Source: an uncultured Collinsella sp.
Lineage (GTDB): Bacteria; Actinomycetota; Coriobacteriia; Coriobacteriales; Coriobacteriaceae
NCBI GenBank assembly: GCA_900759045.1
Contig: CAAETU010000001.1
Coordinates: 1 to 50,103, forward strand
DNA: 50,103 bases
Reading direction: 5' to 3'
Of the stretch, positions 1 to 8,789 are shown piece after piece. The notes beneath the pieces were generated by a model. It searched no databases. It worked only from the letters and a program-made list of their open reading frames with translations, and was not told the origin of the DNA. Position 1 is the stretch's first letter, and every line of letters starts with the position of its first letter. The translations under genes were made by a program, and so were the position numbers.

Positions 1-99
1 GGATCAAGAAGTCCCTCGGGTGGCTCAGCCCGATGGAGTACCGCAGGAAGCTTGGATACGCCTAGGCGCGGTCCAAGAAATCGTCCGCACCCCCTTTTA
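1..99 (+). mobile_element. Right end of an IS3-family insertion sequence
   Basis: The window opens inside the last codons of an IS3-type transposase, followed by about 35 non-coding bases that should hold the element's right terminal repeat (a C-rich run ends at about 95). The left end and most of the element lie outside the window, so the exact boundary and the target duplication cannot be read. The bases right after it (100-119) match one arm of a palindrome found again at 42558-42624, suggesting insertion in or beside a repeat. Confidence 0.6.
3..65 (+). CDS. IS3-family transposase (OrfB), C-terminal fragment
   Basis: Only the last 20 residues are visible. They end in a stretch reading SPMEYRRKLGYA before a TAG stop. 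This is the typical tail of IS3/IS150-group OrfB transposases, just after the DDE integrase core, where an SPxxYR motif precedes the end. Whether the upstream gene is intact cannot be judged because it starts outside the window. Confidence 0.7.
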   Translation: MKKSLGWLSPMEYRRKLGYA

Positions 100-119
100 G
101 GGACTATTTCACCGCAACT
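100..119. repeat. Half-copy of a palindromic repeat arm
   Basis: These 20 bases match the right arm of the inverted repeat at 42605-42624 at 18 of 20 positions (shared core TCACCGCAACT). No left arm is present in the preceding 100 bases, which are insertion-sequence DNA. The arm may have been separated from its partner by the insertion. Confidence 0.5.
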
Positions 120-137
120 GAGGGGTGGGATGTGGGG

Positions 138-1775
138 TTAGCGCTCGTAAATCAAGTTGCCTGCCAGGTAGGTGGCTTGGACTTTGGTGGCTTGAAGTTC
201 TTGGGGGTCGATGGTGAGCGGGTTTTGGTCCAGGACTACCAGGTCGGCATACTTGCCGGGCTCCAAGCTGCCGAGGTTTTGCTCGTCGCCTGCCGCGTAG
301 GCGCTGCCCAGGGTGTAGTTGCGCAGAGCTGTTGCCGCATCGATACGCTCGCTCGGTAACCAGCCGCCCTCGGGCCAGTGGCTTTTGGGGTCCTGGCGCG
401 TGATAGCCGTGTAGAGCACGTTCATGCTGGTAACGGGCGTGATAGGGCTGTCGGTACCGAAGGCTTGGCGAATGCCGCGCTGCCTATAGGTCGCAAACGG
501 CCACATGATGCGGCTGCGTTCCAGGCCCAGGTCGCGCTCCGGGCCACCCGGGTCGAGCGTGATGTGGCAGGGCTGGCTCGAAGCAACCACGTTGAGCTTG
601 CGCAGGCGGTCGATGTCCTCGGGCAAGAGGTTCTCCAGGTGCTCGAGCGTGTTATGGCCGTGCCGGGGCAGGCCGTACAGGTCGGCGGCCTCCTCGAAGA
701 TATCCAGCGCGGCATGAATCGCACCGTCGCCGATGACGTGGATGCGCACAGTGTGGCCGCGCTCCGCGGCAGCGAGGACCAGCTTGCGCATACGCTCGGC
801 AGGAACCGTCAGGCGACCTTGATCGCCCGGGAAGCGCGGGTTGGTATAGGGCTCGGTGAGATATGCCGTGTGTTCGCTCGACACACCGTCGAAAAACTGT
901 TTAAAGCCTGGCGCCGAGAGCAGCGCGTTGTTTGCGTAGCGGGTCTGGAGTTCTTCCAAGCGCGACTGGTCATCCAGCAGCGTGGGGAACAGATGGGCTC
1001 GGATGCCCAGCTTGCCGGCTGCCTGCAGTTTGTCGTAGACGTCGTCGCGGATAAAATCGCAGCCCGGCATGGGCATGAGCGACATATCGCAGATCGAGGT
1101 GATGCCCTGCTCGGCCATACGCCTCATTTGATCGGCGTAAGCGCTTGCGATGCGATCCTCCCCCAGCCACTCAAGGCAGCGCGGCAGCAGCTGCATGGCA
1201 GCCGCCTCGTGAGCAATACCCGTGAGCTCGCCGTTTGCGTCCTTGTCGTAGCTACCGCCCGCTGGTGGCTCGCTGTCGCGCGTGACGCCGAGTGCATCGA
1301 GTGCGCGGCTGTTGAGCCACAGCGTGTGCCCGTCGCCCGAATACATAACACAGGGACGATCGGGGAATGCCACATCGAGCGACGCCTTGGTAGGATGCTC
1401 GGGCGGGTCCCAACGGTAGTCGCGCCAGCCCTGCGTCACAACCCAAGCGTCGTCGGGCAGGTCCTGGGAAAACTCGAGCGCATGTTGCACCAACGCCGCC
1501 TCGGACGTGCCCATATCCATGAGCATGTACGGCGAGGAACCGACCGAGGTATGGAAGAAGTGCAGATGAGCGTCATGGAAACCGGGGCAGACAAACTGCT
1601 CGCCGTAGTCGATAACCGACGTAGCGGCAGGAGCGGCGGCGATCACGTCATCGGGCGCACCGACTGCGACGATACGGTCGCCTGCGATGGCAATCGCCAG
1701 CTCGCGGGCGGTATCGATGCCGTCTTGCGCGGTAAAGACGTTCTTGGAGCGGATAATCCGATCGATATGTTGCAT
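138..1775 (-). CDS. YtcJ-like metal-dependent amidohydrolase
   Basis: This is an amidohydrolase of the YtcJ/exoenzyme-regulatory type (545 aa), a family that hydrolyses amide or imide bonds of mostly unknown small substrates in the cytoplasm. The N-terminal beta-sandwich leads into the metal motif PGFHDAHLHF (residues 64-73). A late AFGTDSP motif and the closing segment GSLEPGKYADLVVLD are typical of the superfamily. The open frame continues far upstream, but homology starts only here. Three in-frame ATGs (1787, 1781, 1775) compete; 1775 is preferred because GATGGGG lies 6 to 7 bases before it. It is divergent from the M20D gene at 1944. The substrate is not predictable. Confidence 0.85.
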   Translation of the reverse strand: MQHIDRIIRSKNVFTAQDGIDTARELAIAIAGDRIVAVGAPDDVIAAAPAATSVIDYGEQFVCPGFHDAHLHFFHTSVGSSPYMLMDMGTSEAALVQHALEFSQDLPDDAWVVTQGWRDYRWDPPEHPTKASLDVAFPDRPCVMYSGDGHTLWLNSRALDALGVTRDSEPPAGGSYDKDANGELTGIAHEAAAMQLLPRCLEWLGEDRIASAYADQMRRMAEQGITSICDMSLMPMPGCDFIRDDVYDKLQAAGKLGIRAHLFPTLLDDQSRLEELQTRYANNALLSAPGFKQFFDGVSSEHTAYLTEPYTNPRFPGDQGRLTVPAERMRKLVLAAAERGHTVRIHVIGDGAIHAALDIFEEAADLYGLPRHGHNTLEHLENLLPEDIDRLRKLNVVASSQPCHITLDPGGPERDLGLERSRIMWPFATYRQRGIRQAFGTDSPITPVTSMNVLYTAITRQDPKSHWPEGGWLPSERIDAATALRNYTLGSAYAAGDEQNLGSLEPGKYADLVVLDQNPLTIDPQELQATKVQATYLAGNLIYER

Positions 1776-1943
1776 GGGCATCCCCATCTCTGGCAGGAAA
1801 TTCAACACCCCCGAGTGTACTCCCCCGCCCTTGTAACAAAACCCCAAGCGGCAAACGGCAACTTTACCAGCCCTAGCGGCAGGTGGCATACTGGAGAGAG
1901 CCTGTACGATTTTGCGATCAACCCAGCAAGGAGCAAATCGACC

Positions 1944-3407
1944 ATGACGAAGACCAAGGCACAGCAGATTATGGCGGCGACCGAGGCTCGCGCGGCTGAC
2001 GACGTCACCGCAGCCATCAAAGATATCGCTACCGAGTTTGAACCATATATCATCAAGCAGCGCCGGCACTTCCATAAGCACCCGGAGCTGAGCCTTGCCG
2101 AGGAGCGCACGACCTCCGACATCGCCAACCAGCTCGACGCCATGAATATCCCCTACGAGCGTCCGCTCAAGACCGGCTTGGTGGCAACGCTTCGCGGTAC
2201 CGCGCCGGATGCCTACCGCGAGGACGGCACGCCACGCCGCCGCATCCTGCTGCGCGCCGACATCGACGCCCTGCCCGTCACCGAGCAGACCGGCGAGGAG
2301 TTCGCCAGCGTCAACGAGGGCTGCATGCACGCCTGCGGCCACGACTGCCATATCGCCATGATGCTCGGAACGCTGCAGATCCTGCGCCATATGACCGACG
2401 ACATCCACGGCGAAGTCCGCATCGTCTTCCAGCCCAGCGAGGAAAACGGCCAGGGCGCCAAGCTCATGATCGGCACGGGCGTGCTCGACGGCGTCGATGG
2501 TGCCTACGCCGCGCATATCTGGAGCGAGGTTGACGCCGGCACTGTAAGCTGCGAGCCCGGTCCGCGCATGGCCAATACCGACTGGTTCCGCATCGACGTC
2601 CGCGGCACCTCGTGCCATGGCGCCATGCCCCAGCGCGGTCACGACGCCGTCATGGTTGCCGCCGAGATCGTCAACGCCCTGCAAACCATCGTCTCGCGCG
2701 AAATCAGCCCCTACGAGCCGGCCGTCATCACCGTCGGCGAGCTGCACGGCGGCACCGCGCGCAACGTTATCGCCGGCACGGCCTACCTCGCCGGCACAGT
2801 GCGCACCTACGGCGATTCGACCCACGAGGAAATGCCGGAGCTCATGCGCCGCATCGTGGAGCATACCGCGGCAGCTCTGGGCGCCGAGGCAGAGCTCACC
2901 GACTACACCATCGCCAACTACAAGGTCGAAAACGACGCCGCCTCGAGCGAGCGCTGCCGTCAGGCTGTAATCAAGTGCCTGGGCCCCACCGGCCAAGGCC
3001 ATTATCGCGGCACGCTTTCGGGCGAGGATTTTTCGGAGTACCTGCGTCGCGTACCGGGCGTGCTCGCCTTTGTAGGTACGCGCAACCCCAAGATTGGCGC
3101 CACGTACGCCCAACATTCCTGCTTCTACAAGATCGACGAGACCGTGCTGGCAAAGGGCTCCATGGTGGCCGCCCAGTATGCTATCGACTTTTTGGCCGAG
3201 CCCACGCAAGAGGAGCTCGACGGCCCCGCGATTACCGCGGTCGCCGAAACCAACCCCGATCTGGCCGCCAAGTTGCGCTCTGCCAAGGCGACGACCGCCG
3301 AGGCTCGCGACGCCATCCATGATGCCCGAACGGCTCGCCATGCCGCGATCAAGGGCATCCACGACGCACGCGCTGCTGCACGCCGCGAGGAGAAGCACGA
3401 CGAGTAG
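1944..3407 (+). CDS. M20D family amidohydrolase (amino-acid amide or peptide hydrolase)
   Basis: This is a zinc-dependent cytoplasmic hydrolase of the M20D family, which includes IAA-amino-acid hydrolases, hippurate hydrolase and N-acyl-amino-acid deacylases. Zinc-site elements are visible: RRHFHKHPELS (41-50), RADIDALPV (104-112), HACGHDCH (129-136), and QPSEEN (163-168) with the catalytic glutamate. It has 487 residues, against about 390-400 usual for the family. The extra length is a charged C-terminal tail with IHDAR written twice, probably a helix. The start is supported by AAGGAG 10 bases upstream; the open frame before it is unrelated. A strong hairpin follows the stop. Substrate specificity is unknown. 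Confidence 0.88.
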   Translation: MTKTKAQQIMAATEARAADDVTAAIKDIATEFEPYIIKQRRHFHKHPELSLAEERTTSDIANQLDAMNIPYERPLKTGLVATLRGTAPDAYREDGTPRRRILLRADIDALPVTEQTGEEFASVNEGCMHACGHDCHIAMMLGTLQILRHMTDDIHGEVRIVFQPSEENGQGAKLMIGTGVLDGVDGAYAAHIWSEVDAGTVSCEPGPRMANTDWFRIDVRGTSCHGAMPQRGHDAVMVAAEIVNALQTIVSREISPYEPAVITVGELHGGTARNVIAGTAYLAGTVRTYGDSTHEEMPELMRRIVEHTAAALGAEAELTDYTIANYKVENDAASSERCRQAVIKCLGPTGQGHYRGTLSGEDFSEYLRRVPGVLAFVGTRNPKIGATYAQHSCFYKIDETVLAKGSMVAAQYAIDFLAEPTQEELDGPAITAVAETNPDLAAKLRSAKATTAEARDAIHDARTARHAAIKGIHDARAAARREEKHDE

Positions 3408-3442
3408 TCGTCACACCCATCCATAACAGCCTGGCTAAAGCA

Positions 3443-3480
3443 GAGCGGGGGCGGACGTATCGAAACGTCCGCCCCCGCTC
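3443..3480. terminator. Hairpin terminator between convergent genes
   Basis: A perfect 16-bp stem (3443-3458 with 3465-3480) with a 6-base loop lies 36 bases after the stop at 3407. The gene facing it ends at 3539, so it may act in both directions. The following T-tract is weak (ATTCTT), so efficiency is uncertain. Confidence 0.65.
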
Positions 3481-3538
3481 ATTCTTCAAGCGCTATTTCT
3501 ACCATTTCTACCCCGTCCCCAAATAGCAGGCGGCGTGG

Positions 3539-4822
3539 CTACTCGTCCTGAGGCTCCTCGTCGGAGCTTGGCTCGGACGCCGGCTCAGGTGCAGGTGCCG
3601 GCTCAGGCTCAGGCTCAGGTGCAGGCTCGGACTCAGATGCCGGCTCAGGCTCGGGCGCCGGCTCAGGCTCGGTCGCGGGAGCGGGTGCAGGTGCCGGCGA
3701 AGCATCCGGAGCACCGTAACCCGAAGGAGCGGACTTCTTCTCGAAGGGCAACACAAAAGTCAGGACGTCGTCCTTATCCTCATCGGCCCACTCGCTTGCA
3801 TAGCGTGCGGCCCAATAGCCAACGGCACGGTGCTTGAGCATCTTGCCAAAGACCGTAAGAAATACGGTGACAAAAGCGACCAGCACCAAGAACAGCGCGA
3901 GCGTGACGCCACCGCCGGTAACAATTGCCTCAATACCCGTAGGACGATAGTAGTAGCTATACATACCGACAGAGGCAATGGCGCCAAAGACGACCGTCAA
4001 GATCCATGTGACAACGTTGGCGACCAGGCCCGTCAAAAACTCGGGAAGGAACGAAGCACAGAACAGCTTGGTCTTGTTGTGCTTAAACGCCGCCCAGACC
4101 TTATCGAGCGAAAACGCGCTCTCGACGCGACCGGTCACCGCAAAGTGCATCACGGCGATGTCGGCGAATATCTTAAAGAAGACACCCAGAATCGCCGAGG
4201 CAATTAGCGCCAGGACAAGCAGGCCAAGCGAACCGAACAGCGCAGCCTCGAGCGCATAAGAGCCGTAATAAGAATACGAGCCCGCAGCGCCAATTACCAC
4301 GCCCTCCACCAGCGAAAGCACTACACCGATAACGGGAATGGCAGCGATAACCTCGAGCACGACCGAAATAACGCTCGAAAAGACTCCGAGACCAAACGAC
4401 GTGGAACGCATGAGTGGACGGTCCATGCCGTCATCGACCTTGAGCGAAAGATCACGGCCCCACTCGATACCAAAGCCGGAACCACACACACTCGCAATGC
4501 AAGCTGCCAAAAAGCCGATGGCAGCCGCAATGCCGCCAATAACGGGAATAAACAACACGAGCACCGACACAACGCAAATCAGCGCCGGCAAAAACGCGAT
4601 TTGGCATACACGCTGAAGCACGCCCGGAGTCTTGGTCATATCTTGGAACGCCTGAGCCACACAGCCCTTTGGCGCATTCGCCACGGGCGGTTGCGGAACA
4701 AACTGCTGGGGCTGAGGCTGTCCCTGGGGAGCGGGGCCAGCGGCACCGGCATTAGGAGCACCACACACGCCGCAGAACTTGTCGTTATCGCCCATGGGGG
4801 CGCCACACTGCGAGCAGAACAT
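3539..4822 (-). CDS. Zinc-ribbon DUF4013-type membrane protein with a Pro/Glu-rich tail
   Basis: The 427-residue protein starts with a zinc ribbon (Cys 3, 6, 17, 20), then a Pro/Gln linker, then several hydrophobic segments with the layout of DUF4013 integral membrane proteins. The last 50 or so residues are a low-complexity PAPEPEP/ASESEP tail encoded by imperfect six-base repeats and ending in acidic residues. The tail may span the wall or vary in length by slippage. The longer frame (to 4894) is rejected because the ribbon starts exactly at this ATG, with AAGGGA 8 bases upstream. Function is unknown; a membrane sensor or scaffold is possible. Confidence 0.8.
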   Translation of the reverse strand: MFCSQCGAPMGDNDKFCGVCGAPNAGAAGPAPQGQPQPQQFVPQPPVANAPKGCVAQAFQDMTKTPGVLQRVCQIAFLPALICVVSVLVLFIPVIGGIAAAIGFLAACIASVCGSGFGIEWGRDLSLKVDDGMDRPLMRSTSFGLGVFSSVISVVLEVIAAIPVIGVVLSLVEGVVIGAAGSYSYYGSYALEAALFGSLGLLVLALIASAILGVFFKIFADIAVMHFAVTGRVESAFSLDKVWAAFKHNKTKLFCASFLPEFLTGLVANVVTWILTVVFGAIASVGMYSYYYRPTGIEAIVTGGGVTLALFLVLVAFVTVFLTVFGKMLKHRAVGYWAARYASEWADEDKDDVLTFVLPFEKKSAPSGYGAPDASPAPAPAPATEPEPAPEPEPASESEPAPEPEPEPAPAPEPASEPSSDEEPQDE

Positions 4823-4971
4823 AGAATCATCCCTTCGTATCTTGAACAAATCACTTGGATCGCAAACGATGTCTTTAGCATCATTATTGCCCAATGTGGG
4901 GTCAAATACTCAAAGATGACCGATTTGCAAGATACACGGCGCCAGCAGGCGGTTCGTTGAATACGTCTGTG

Positions 4972-5994
4972 CTAGTTCGTTCCGCGGAAGCCCTTACCGA
5001 CGATCTCGGAGCTGTCGACGATCGTGATAAAGGCACCCGGATCGACTTCGCGCGCATAGCGGCGCAGCTGCACGGCCTCGCGACGGCTCAGCACGCTCAT
5101 GATCACCGTCACGCACTTGCCCGAGAAGGCACCATAGCCGCGACTGATGGTCGCCGTACGGTTGAGATGCTTGACGATAAACTCCTCGACCTTAAGGGGC
5201 TCGGAGCAAATGACCGTGCAGACTTTGCGCAGGTGAATGCTCTCAATGGCCTTGTCGACCACAAGCGTCTTGGCAAACAGGCCGAGCACACAATACAGAC
5301 CGACACGCGGGCCATACAAAAAGGCCGCGATGGCCACGATGCCGATATCAACCAACAGCAGCGCGCGGCCAATCTCGAGCGTCGTGCGGCGCTTGAGGAT
5401 CATGGCAAGAATGTCCGTGCCGCCCGTCGAGGCGCCAATATCAAAGACAATAGCGCTGCCGAGCGCCGGCAAGATGACGGCAAAGCACAGGTCGAGCCAC
5501 ATATCACCCGTCAGAGAGACATCGGTCGGGATAAAGAGCTCAAACAGCGAAACATAGGCGGACAGCGCAAACGAGGCGAAGACGCTCCACAGGATTGCCT
5601 TGCGCTCCAAAAAGATAAAGCCCAAAACGACGAGAACCGCGTTAATAATCCACATAAAGACGCCGACGGGCAGGGTCGGGAACAGCGTGGACAGAATGAC
5701 CGACACACCCGAGGTGCCGCCAAAAGCAAAGTGATTAGGGGTTTTAAACGCAACGATGGCAAAGGCCGTAAGAATCAGGCCCAGATTGAGCTCGGCAAAA
5801 AAGCGCGGGAAGCCCGGCTCCTGGCTGCGCTTTTGGCCGGCACGCTCGCCGCGCTCGATATCGGTGCGATCAACCACGCGCTCCATCGGCACCACGGGAG
5901 GACGATGCATCTCCTCGGCAGCACGCGATGCCGCCTCTGCCGCGGCGGCCTCAATCGCCCATGCCTTGCTTTCTGTTTCGTGCTCGTCAGCCAT
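4972..5994 (-). CDS. YitT family membrane protein (DUF161 plus DUF2179)
   Basis: A 340-residue integral membrane protein. After a charged 70-residue N-terminal cytoplasmic segment come five to six transmembrane helices with the YitT hallmarks (GGTSG near the first helix, GASTGGTDI in the middle), then a soluble C-terminal DUF2179 domain that ends in FITIVDSSEIVGKGF. In the family the soluble domain lies at the C-terminus. The role is unknown; transporter and sensor roles have been proposed. GAGGGG 8 bases upstream supports the start. The long Ala/Glu-rich N-terminal extension is unusual compared with Firmicute members (about 280 aa). Confidence 0.88.
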   Translation of the reverse strand: MADEHETESKAWAIEAAAAEAASRAAEEMHRPPVVPMERVVDRTDIERGERAGQKRSQEPGFPRFFAELNLGLILTAFAIVAFKTPNHFAFGGTSGVSVILSTLFPTLPVGVFMWIINAVLVVLGFIFLERKAILWSVFASFALSAYVSLFELFIPTDVSLTGDMWLDLCFAVILPALGSAIVFDIGASTGGTDILAMILKRRTTLEIGRALLLVDIGIVAIAAFLYGPRVGLYCVLGLFAKTLVVDKAIESIHLRKVCTVICSEPLKVEEFIVKHLNRTATISRGYGAFSGKCVTVIMSVLSRREAVQLRRYAREVDPGAFITIVDSSEIVGKGFRGTN

Positions 5995-6111
5995 TACGGC
6001 AACCCCTCGTTAACAATTTGGAAACAATGCGCCCATTAGGGTAACGCGGAACGCGACGATTGCAACCCCTAGTTAGACGAGCGGTATGCCTACATCGGGG
6101 GGCATACAAAT

Positions 6112-6149
6112 AACGGCCGGCCACGCTTTTGCTTGCGCGGTCGGCCGTT
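6112..6149 (-). terminator. GC-rich hairpin downstream of asp23
   Basis: An 11-bp stem with one G-T pair (AACGGCCG at 6112-6119, CGGCCGTT at 6142-6149, plus three inner pairs) encloses a 16-base loop. It lies 50 bases past the asp23 stop on the minus strand, with a poor T-run (ATTTGT). It abuts the small hairpin repeat at 6151-6202 and may supply the real termination signal for the operon. Confidence 0.45.
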
Positions 6150-6150
6150 T

Positions 6151-6202
6151 AACGTTTTCGCAGATAAAACCTGCCAAAACAAACCTGTCCCTTTTTGGAA
6201 GG
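6151..6202 (+). repeat. CCTGTCCC-core hairpin repeat, copy A
   Basis: Member of a dispersed family: flank AACGTTT, then CAGATAAAAC, arm CCTGCCAAAA (6170-6179), core AAACCTGTCCC, arm TTTTGGAAGG (6193-6202). One base in the right arm breaks a pair. The right arm touches the asp23 stop codon (6203-6205). Related copies lie at 11031-11082, 33650-33700, 43628-43679 and 45901-45951. Confidence 0.75.
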
Positions 6203-6727
6203 TTATTCGTGCTGGCTGGTGCGGTGCTCGTACTCCTCGGGGGTGATGACGTCCTCGATGCGCAGGTTGACGCCCGCCACCTCAAGGCCGGTCATCGCGG
6301 CAAGGCGCTCGGTGACACGCGCCTTGACATCGTCGAAGATCGCGGGCGCATAGGCGCCGTACTCGATAATGACGGAGATGTTGACGACCACGCGATTGTC
6401 ATCGGTGACCTCGACCGTCACGCCCTTGGTCAGATTCTCGGCACCAAACTGTTCCTGCACAAAGTGCATAAGGTTACCCTTCATGCCCAGAACATGCGGC
6501 ACCTCGCGGGTGGCCATGGCAACGATCTTCTCGATCACACCGTTGGAATAGGTCAGCGAGTCCTCGGACTCGTCCGTCTCCTCGTCCATCTCCTCGTTGT
6601 CCTCGTCCGTATCGGACTCGGCCTCGACGAGCGCCTCGTCCTCGAGCGTCACGTCCCCGGCATCGGCGACGGCCTCATTCGCCTCGAGCTCGGTATCGGC
6701 TACATCGACCTTCGTGTTAAAAGCCAT
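6203..6727 (-). CDS. Asp23/Gls24 family envelope stress protein
   Basis: A 174-residue Asp23/Gls24 protein. The first 55 residues are an acidic Glu/Asp-rich extension; the Asp23 domain runs from about residue 57 (YSNGVIEKIVAMATREV) to about 165. In Firmicutes this abundant protein is tethered to the membrane by AmaP and helps cell-wall stress tolerance. Here it is the last gene of the cluster amaP-like, DUF2273, asp23, so the same complex is likely. A perfect AGGAGG lies 4 bases before the ATG. A hairpin repeat starts directly at its stop codon. The acidic N-terminal extension is longer than in S. aureus Asp23. Confidence 0.9.
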   Translation of the reverse strand: MAFNTKVDVADTELEANEAVADAGDVTLEDEALVEAESDTDEDNEEMDEETDESEDSLTYSNGVIEKIVAMATREVPHVLGMKGNLMHFVQEQFGAENLTKGVTVEVTDDNRVVVNISVIIEYGAYAPAIFDDVKARVTERLAAMTGLEVAGVNLRIEDVITPEEYEHRTSQHE

Positions 6728-6771
6728 GGTTCCTCCTTATGCCTGCCGCGGATGCGACAGTCGAATACGTA

Positions 6772-7149
6772 TTAGCGGCCGCTAAACAGGCGGCCGAAGA
6801 AGTTGACGATACCGTTCTCGCCGTCGCGAATCTGGCCGATCACGGCGCCGATCAGCACAAAGAATGCGATGACGAGCGTGTCCCACAGGCCCAACGTAAG
6901 TACCAGCACGGCGAGGATAAAGCCTGCCAAGGCGCCGAGCGTAGTGTTGGGGTGGCGCACGGCGTAGCTCCAGACAGCAGCGCCTGTACCTTTGATGAGA
7001 CCCATGGCCTCGTCAAAGTCGTTGGCGGCGCTGCCGTGCTGCTCGCCGGCCTCGGGCTTGGTGTCGGCGGACTCGCCTGCCGGCGTAGCGTTCTGGTCGA
7101 TCGTCAGGCGCGGCGTGCGGGCGGTCTTGTCTTGATTGGTATCACTCAC
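6772..7149 (-). CDS. DUF2273-like small membrane protein of the Gls24 operon
   Basis: A 125-residue protein: a polar N-terminal half, then two closely spaced hydrophobic helices (about 75-107) and the tail FFGRLFSGR. Size, position and helical hairpin match DUF2273 proteins encoded next to Asp23 and AmaP. GTG at 7149 is chosen because GGAGG lies 6 bases upstream and the gene overlaps the amaP stop by 8 bases, implying translational coupling. The longer ATG frame is a shadow of amaP. It probably sits in the membrane with AmaP. Confidence 0.75.
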   Translation of the reverse strand: MSDTNQDKTARTPRLTIDQNATPAGESADTKPEAGEQHGSAANDFDEAMGLIKGTGAAVWSYAVRHPNTTLGALAGFILAVLVLTLGLWDTLVIAFFVLIGAVIGQIRDGENGIVNFFGRLFSGR

Positions 7150-7687
7150 CGGAAACCTCCACGGTCTGGACGGTAGTCTTGGACGGCAAAAAACGGACGC
7201 GCGCGGTCGTGCCCGGCGTGCCGAGCATGGTGTCGCAGGCCACCTCGATGCGCTGCTGCATCGAGGTGGCAAGAGCGGCAACGTCCTTGTCATCGAGCGC
7301 GATGGCTTCGACCTTAAAACGAACGCGCGATTCGTCGGAGCCTTGAACGCGCGCCTCGATATGCTCAACCATCACGCGATCATCGCACTCTGCCGCGGCA
7401 CGGGCGCACGAGGAAAGCGCTGCGAGCGTGACCTCGATATTGCGCTCCCCCGCCGGATGCACGCAGGACGGCTCGCGACGCGCGAACATCAGGCGGAAAA
7501 AACCGATGAGCACGCCAAGCGCCACGATAGCGGCGCACACCGTAACGACGACGCGAGGCATGGTGTCACGCAACAGCAGCATAAAGCGATACGTATACGG
7601 TCCCCAGAACTGGCAGACAAGCGTACCCAGCGCCACGATGGCGGCGGCAAGATACACGATCGCTAGGGCTCGTTTGAGTACGCGCAC
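7142..7687 (-). CDS. AmaP-like membrane anchor of Asp23 (alkaline shock response)
   Basis: A 181-residue protein with two N-terminal transmembrane helices (about 6-27 and 46-70) and a soluble alpha/beta C-terminal domain of the AmaP type. By homology it anchors Asp23 polymers to the membrane. The frame stays open to 7816, but GTG at 7687 is preferred: AAGGGAG lies 6 bases upstream, the size fits AmaP (about 180 aa), and a TATAAT box plus the yebC terminator occupy 7737-7783, leaving no leader for the ATG at 7735 or 7738. It is the first gene of a three-gene operon. Confidence 0.78.
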   Translation of the reverse strand: MRVLKRALAIVYLAAAIVALGTLVCQFWGPYTYRFMLLLRDTMPRVVVTVCAAIVALGVLIGFFRLMFARREPSCVHPAGERNIEVTLAALSSCARAAAECDDRVMVEHIEARVQGSDESRVRFKVEAIALDDKDVAALATSMQQRIEVACDTMLGTPGTTARVRFLPSKTTVQTVEVSGE

Positions 7688-7736
7688 GCGCGCTCCCTTC
7701 AGGTTTCGGTCCACAGAATGCAAAACGGTTCGCATC

Positions 7737-7742
7737 ATTATA
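7737..7742 (-). promoter_or_regulatory. Candidate -10 box of the amaP-DUF2273-asp23 operon
   Basis: A perfect TATAAT on the minus strand lies about 50 bases before the GTG at 7687, right after the terminator of the preceding gene. The hexamer 17 bases further upstream (TATGGC) is a poor -35, so an activator or alternative sigma factor may be needed. Confidence 0.45.
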
Positions 7743-7783
7743 AAAGAGCCGGGTCCGGTGCCATACGCACGCGGATCCGGCTC
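7741..7783 (-). terminator. Intrinsic terminator of the YebC-family gene
   Basis: On the minus strand an 11-bp stem with one mismatch (7773-7783 with 7746-7756) is followed by TTTTA. It lies 70 bases past the stop at 7853. Its T-tract overlaps the -10 box of the next operon. Confidence 0.75.
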
Positions 7784-7852
7784 ATCTATTCCACGAGGCT
7801 TGCATGCTCGCTTCATTATGCCCAGATATGCACGGCTTAACCCGTGCGGGCG

Positions 7853-8659
7853 CTACTCCTCCTCGAGGGCAGCGATGACCTCGTCGGTCATGTCCATGGT
7901 GCTGTAGACGTCCTGGACGTCGTCGAGCTCCTCAAGACGGTCGATGAGGCGCTGGACCTTCTTGGCGTCGGTACCGGAGACCTCGGTCGGGGTGGTCGGG
8001 ACCATGGTGGTCTCGGAGCCCTTGACCTGGACGCCCTGCTCCTCGAGTGCCTTGGAGACAGCCATGACGTCGTTAGCAGCGGTCCAGACGATCCACTCCT
8101 CGCCGGCGTCCTCGTAGTCCTCGCCACCGGCCTCGGCGATGGCCATCATGAACTCATCCTCGTCACCGGCAGCACCGTTGGCGATCATGGTCTCCTTCTT
8201 GGCGTTCTCGTCCAGGACCTCCTTGGCAACGACGATCTGGCCCTTGCGCTCAAACTGGAAGGCGACGGAGCCGGAGGTGCCCAGGTTACCACCAGCGTGG
8301 GAGAAGGCGGAACGGACATCGGCGGCGGTACGGTTGCGGTTGTCGGTCAGGCAGTCAACGTAGACGGCGACACCGGCGGGACCGTAGCCCTCGTACACGA
8401 TGTTCTCGTAGACGGCGGCATCGGCACCCGAACCGAAGGCCTTGTCGATAGCGGACTTGATCTTGTCCTTGGGCATGGACTGAGCCTTGGCCTTGGCAAC
8501 GGCAGCGGCGAGGCTGGCGTTGTTCTCGGGCAGCGGGTCGCCGCCGAGACGGGCAGCAACGGTGATGTTGCGGCTCAGCTTGGAGAAGAGGGCGGAACGC
8601 TTGGCGTCCTGCGCGCCCTTACGATGCTTGGTTGTGGCCCACTTAGAGTGTCCGGACAT
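7853..8659 (-). CDS. YebC/PmpR family protein (transcription or translation factor)
   Basis: A 268-residue YebC-family protein with the invariant start MSGHSKWATTKHRKGAQDAKR and the conserved block YEGYGPAGVAVYVDCLTDNRNR. The family was annotated as DNA-binding regulators; some members are now known to help ribosomes through proline-rich stretches. It is about 20 residues longer than usual owing to an acidic insertion and tail (ending EELDDVQDV...ALEEE). AGGAG sits 6 bases before the ATG. It is a single gene with its own terminator. Confidence 0.93.
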   Translation of the reverse strand: MSGHSKWATTKHRKGAQDAKRSALFSKLSRNITVAARLGGDPLPENNASLAAAVAKAKAQSMPKDKIKSAIDKAFGSGADAAVYENIVYEGYGPAGVAVYVDCLTDNRNRTAADVRSAFSHAGGNLGTSGSVAFQFERKGQIVVAKEVLDENAKKETMIANGAAGDEDEFMMAIAEAGGEDYEDAGEEWIVWTAANDVMAVSKALEEQGVQVKGSETTMVPTTPTEVSGTDAKKVQRLIDRLEELDDVQDVYSTMDMTDEVIAALEEE

Positions 8660-8789
8660 ACGTGTCTCCTATCGGTTTCGACCTAAAGCCCAGCGCAGAT
8701 GCTCGGGCAATATAAACAAACGTCGTTATGATATACCTACTGGCCTGCGAGATAAACCCCAAAATGAAGGCGTCGTGATGATGCCACCC

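Noticed and set aside
378..1943. N-terminal half of a 1009-codon plus-strand frame joined to the M20D gene
   Set aside because: It is antisense to the YtcJ-like gene; the real start with AAGGAG is at 1944 and homology begins there.
1776..3398. N-terminal extension of the amidohydrolase frame on the minus strand
   Set aside because: It runs antisense through the M20D gene and shows no domain; only the part from about 1787 down is homologous.
7844..8686. A 280-codon Gly/Leu/Val-rich plus-strand frame
   Set aside because: It is an exact shadow of the YebC gene on the opposite strand.
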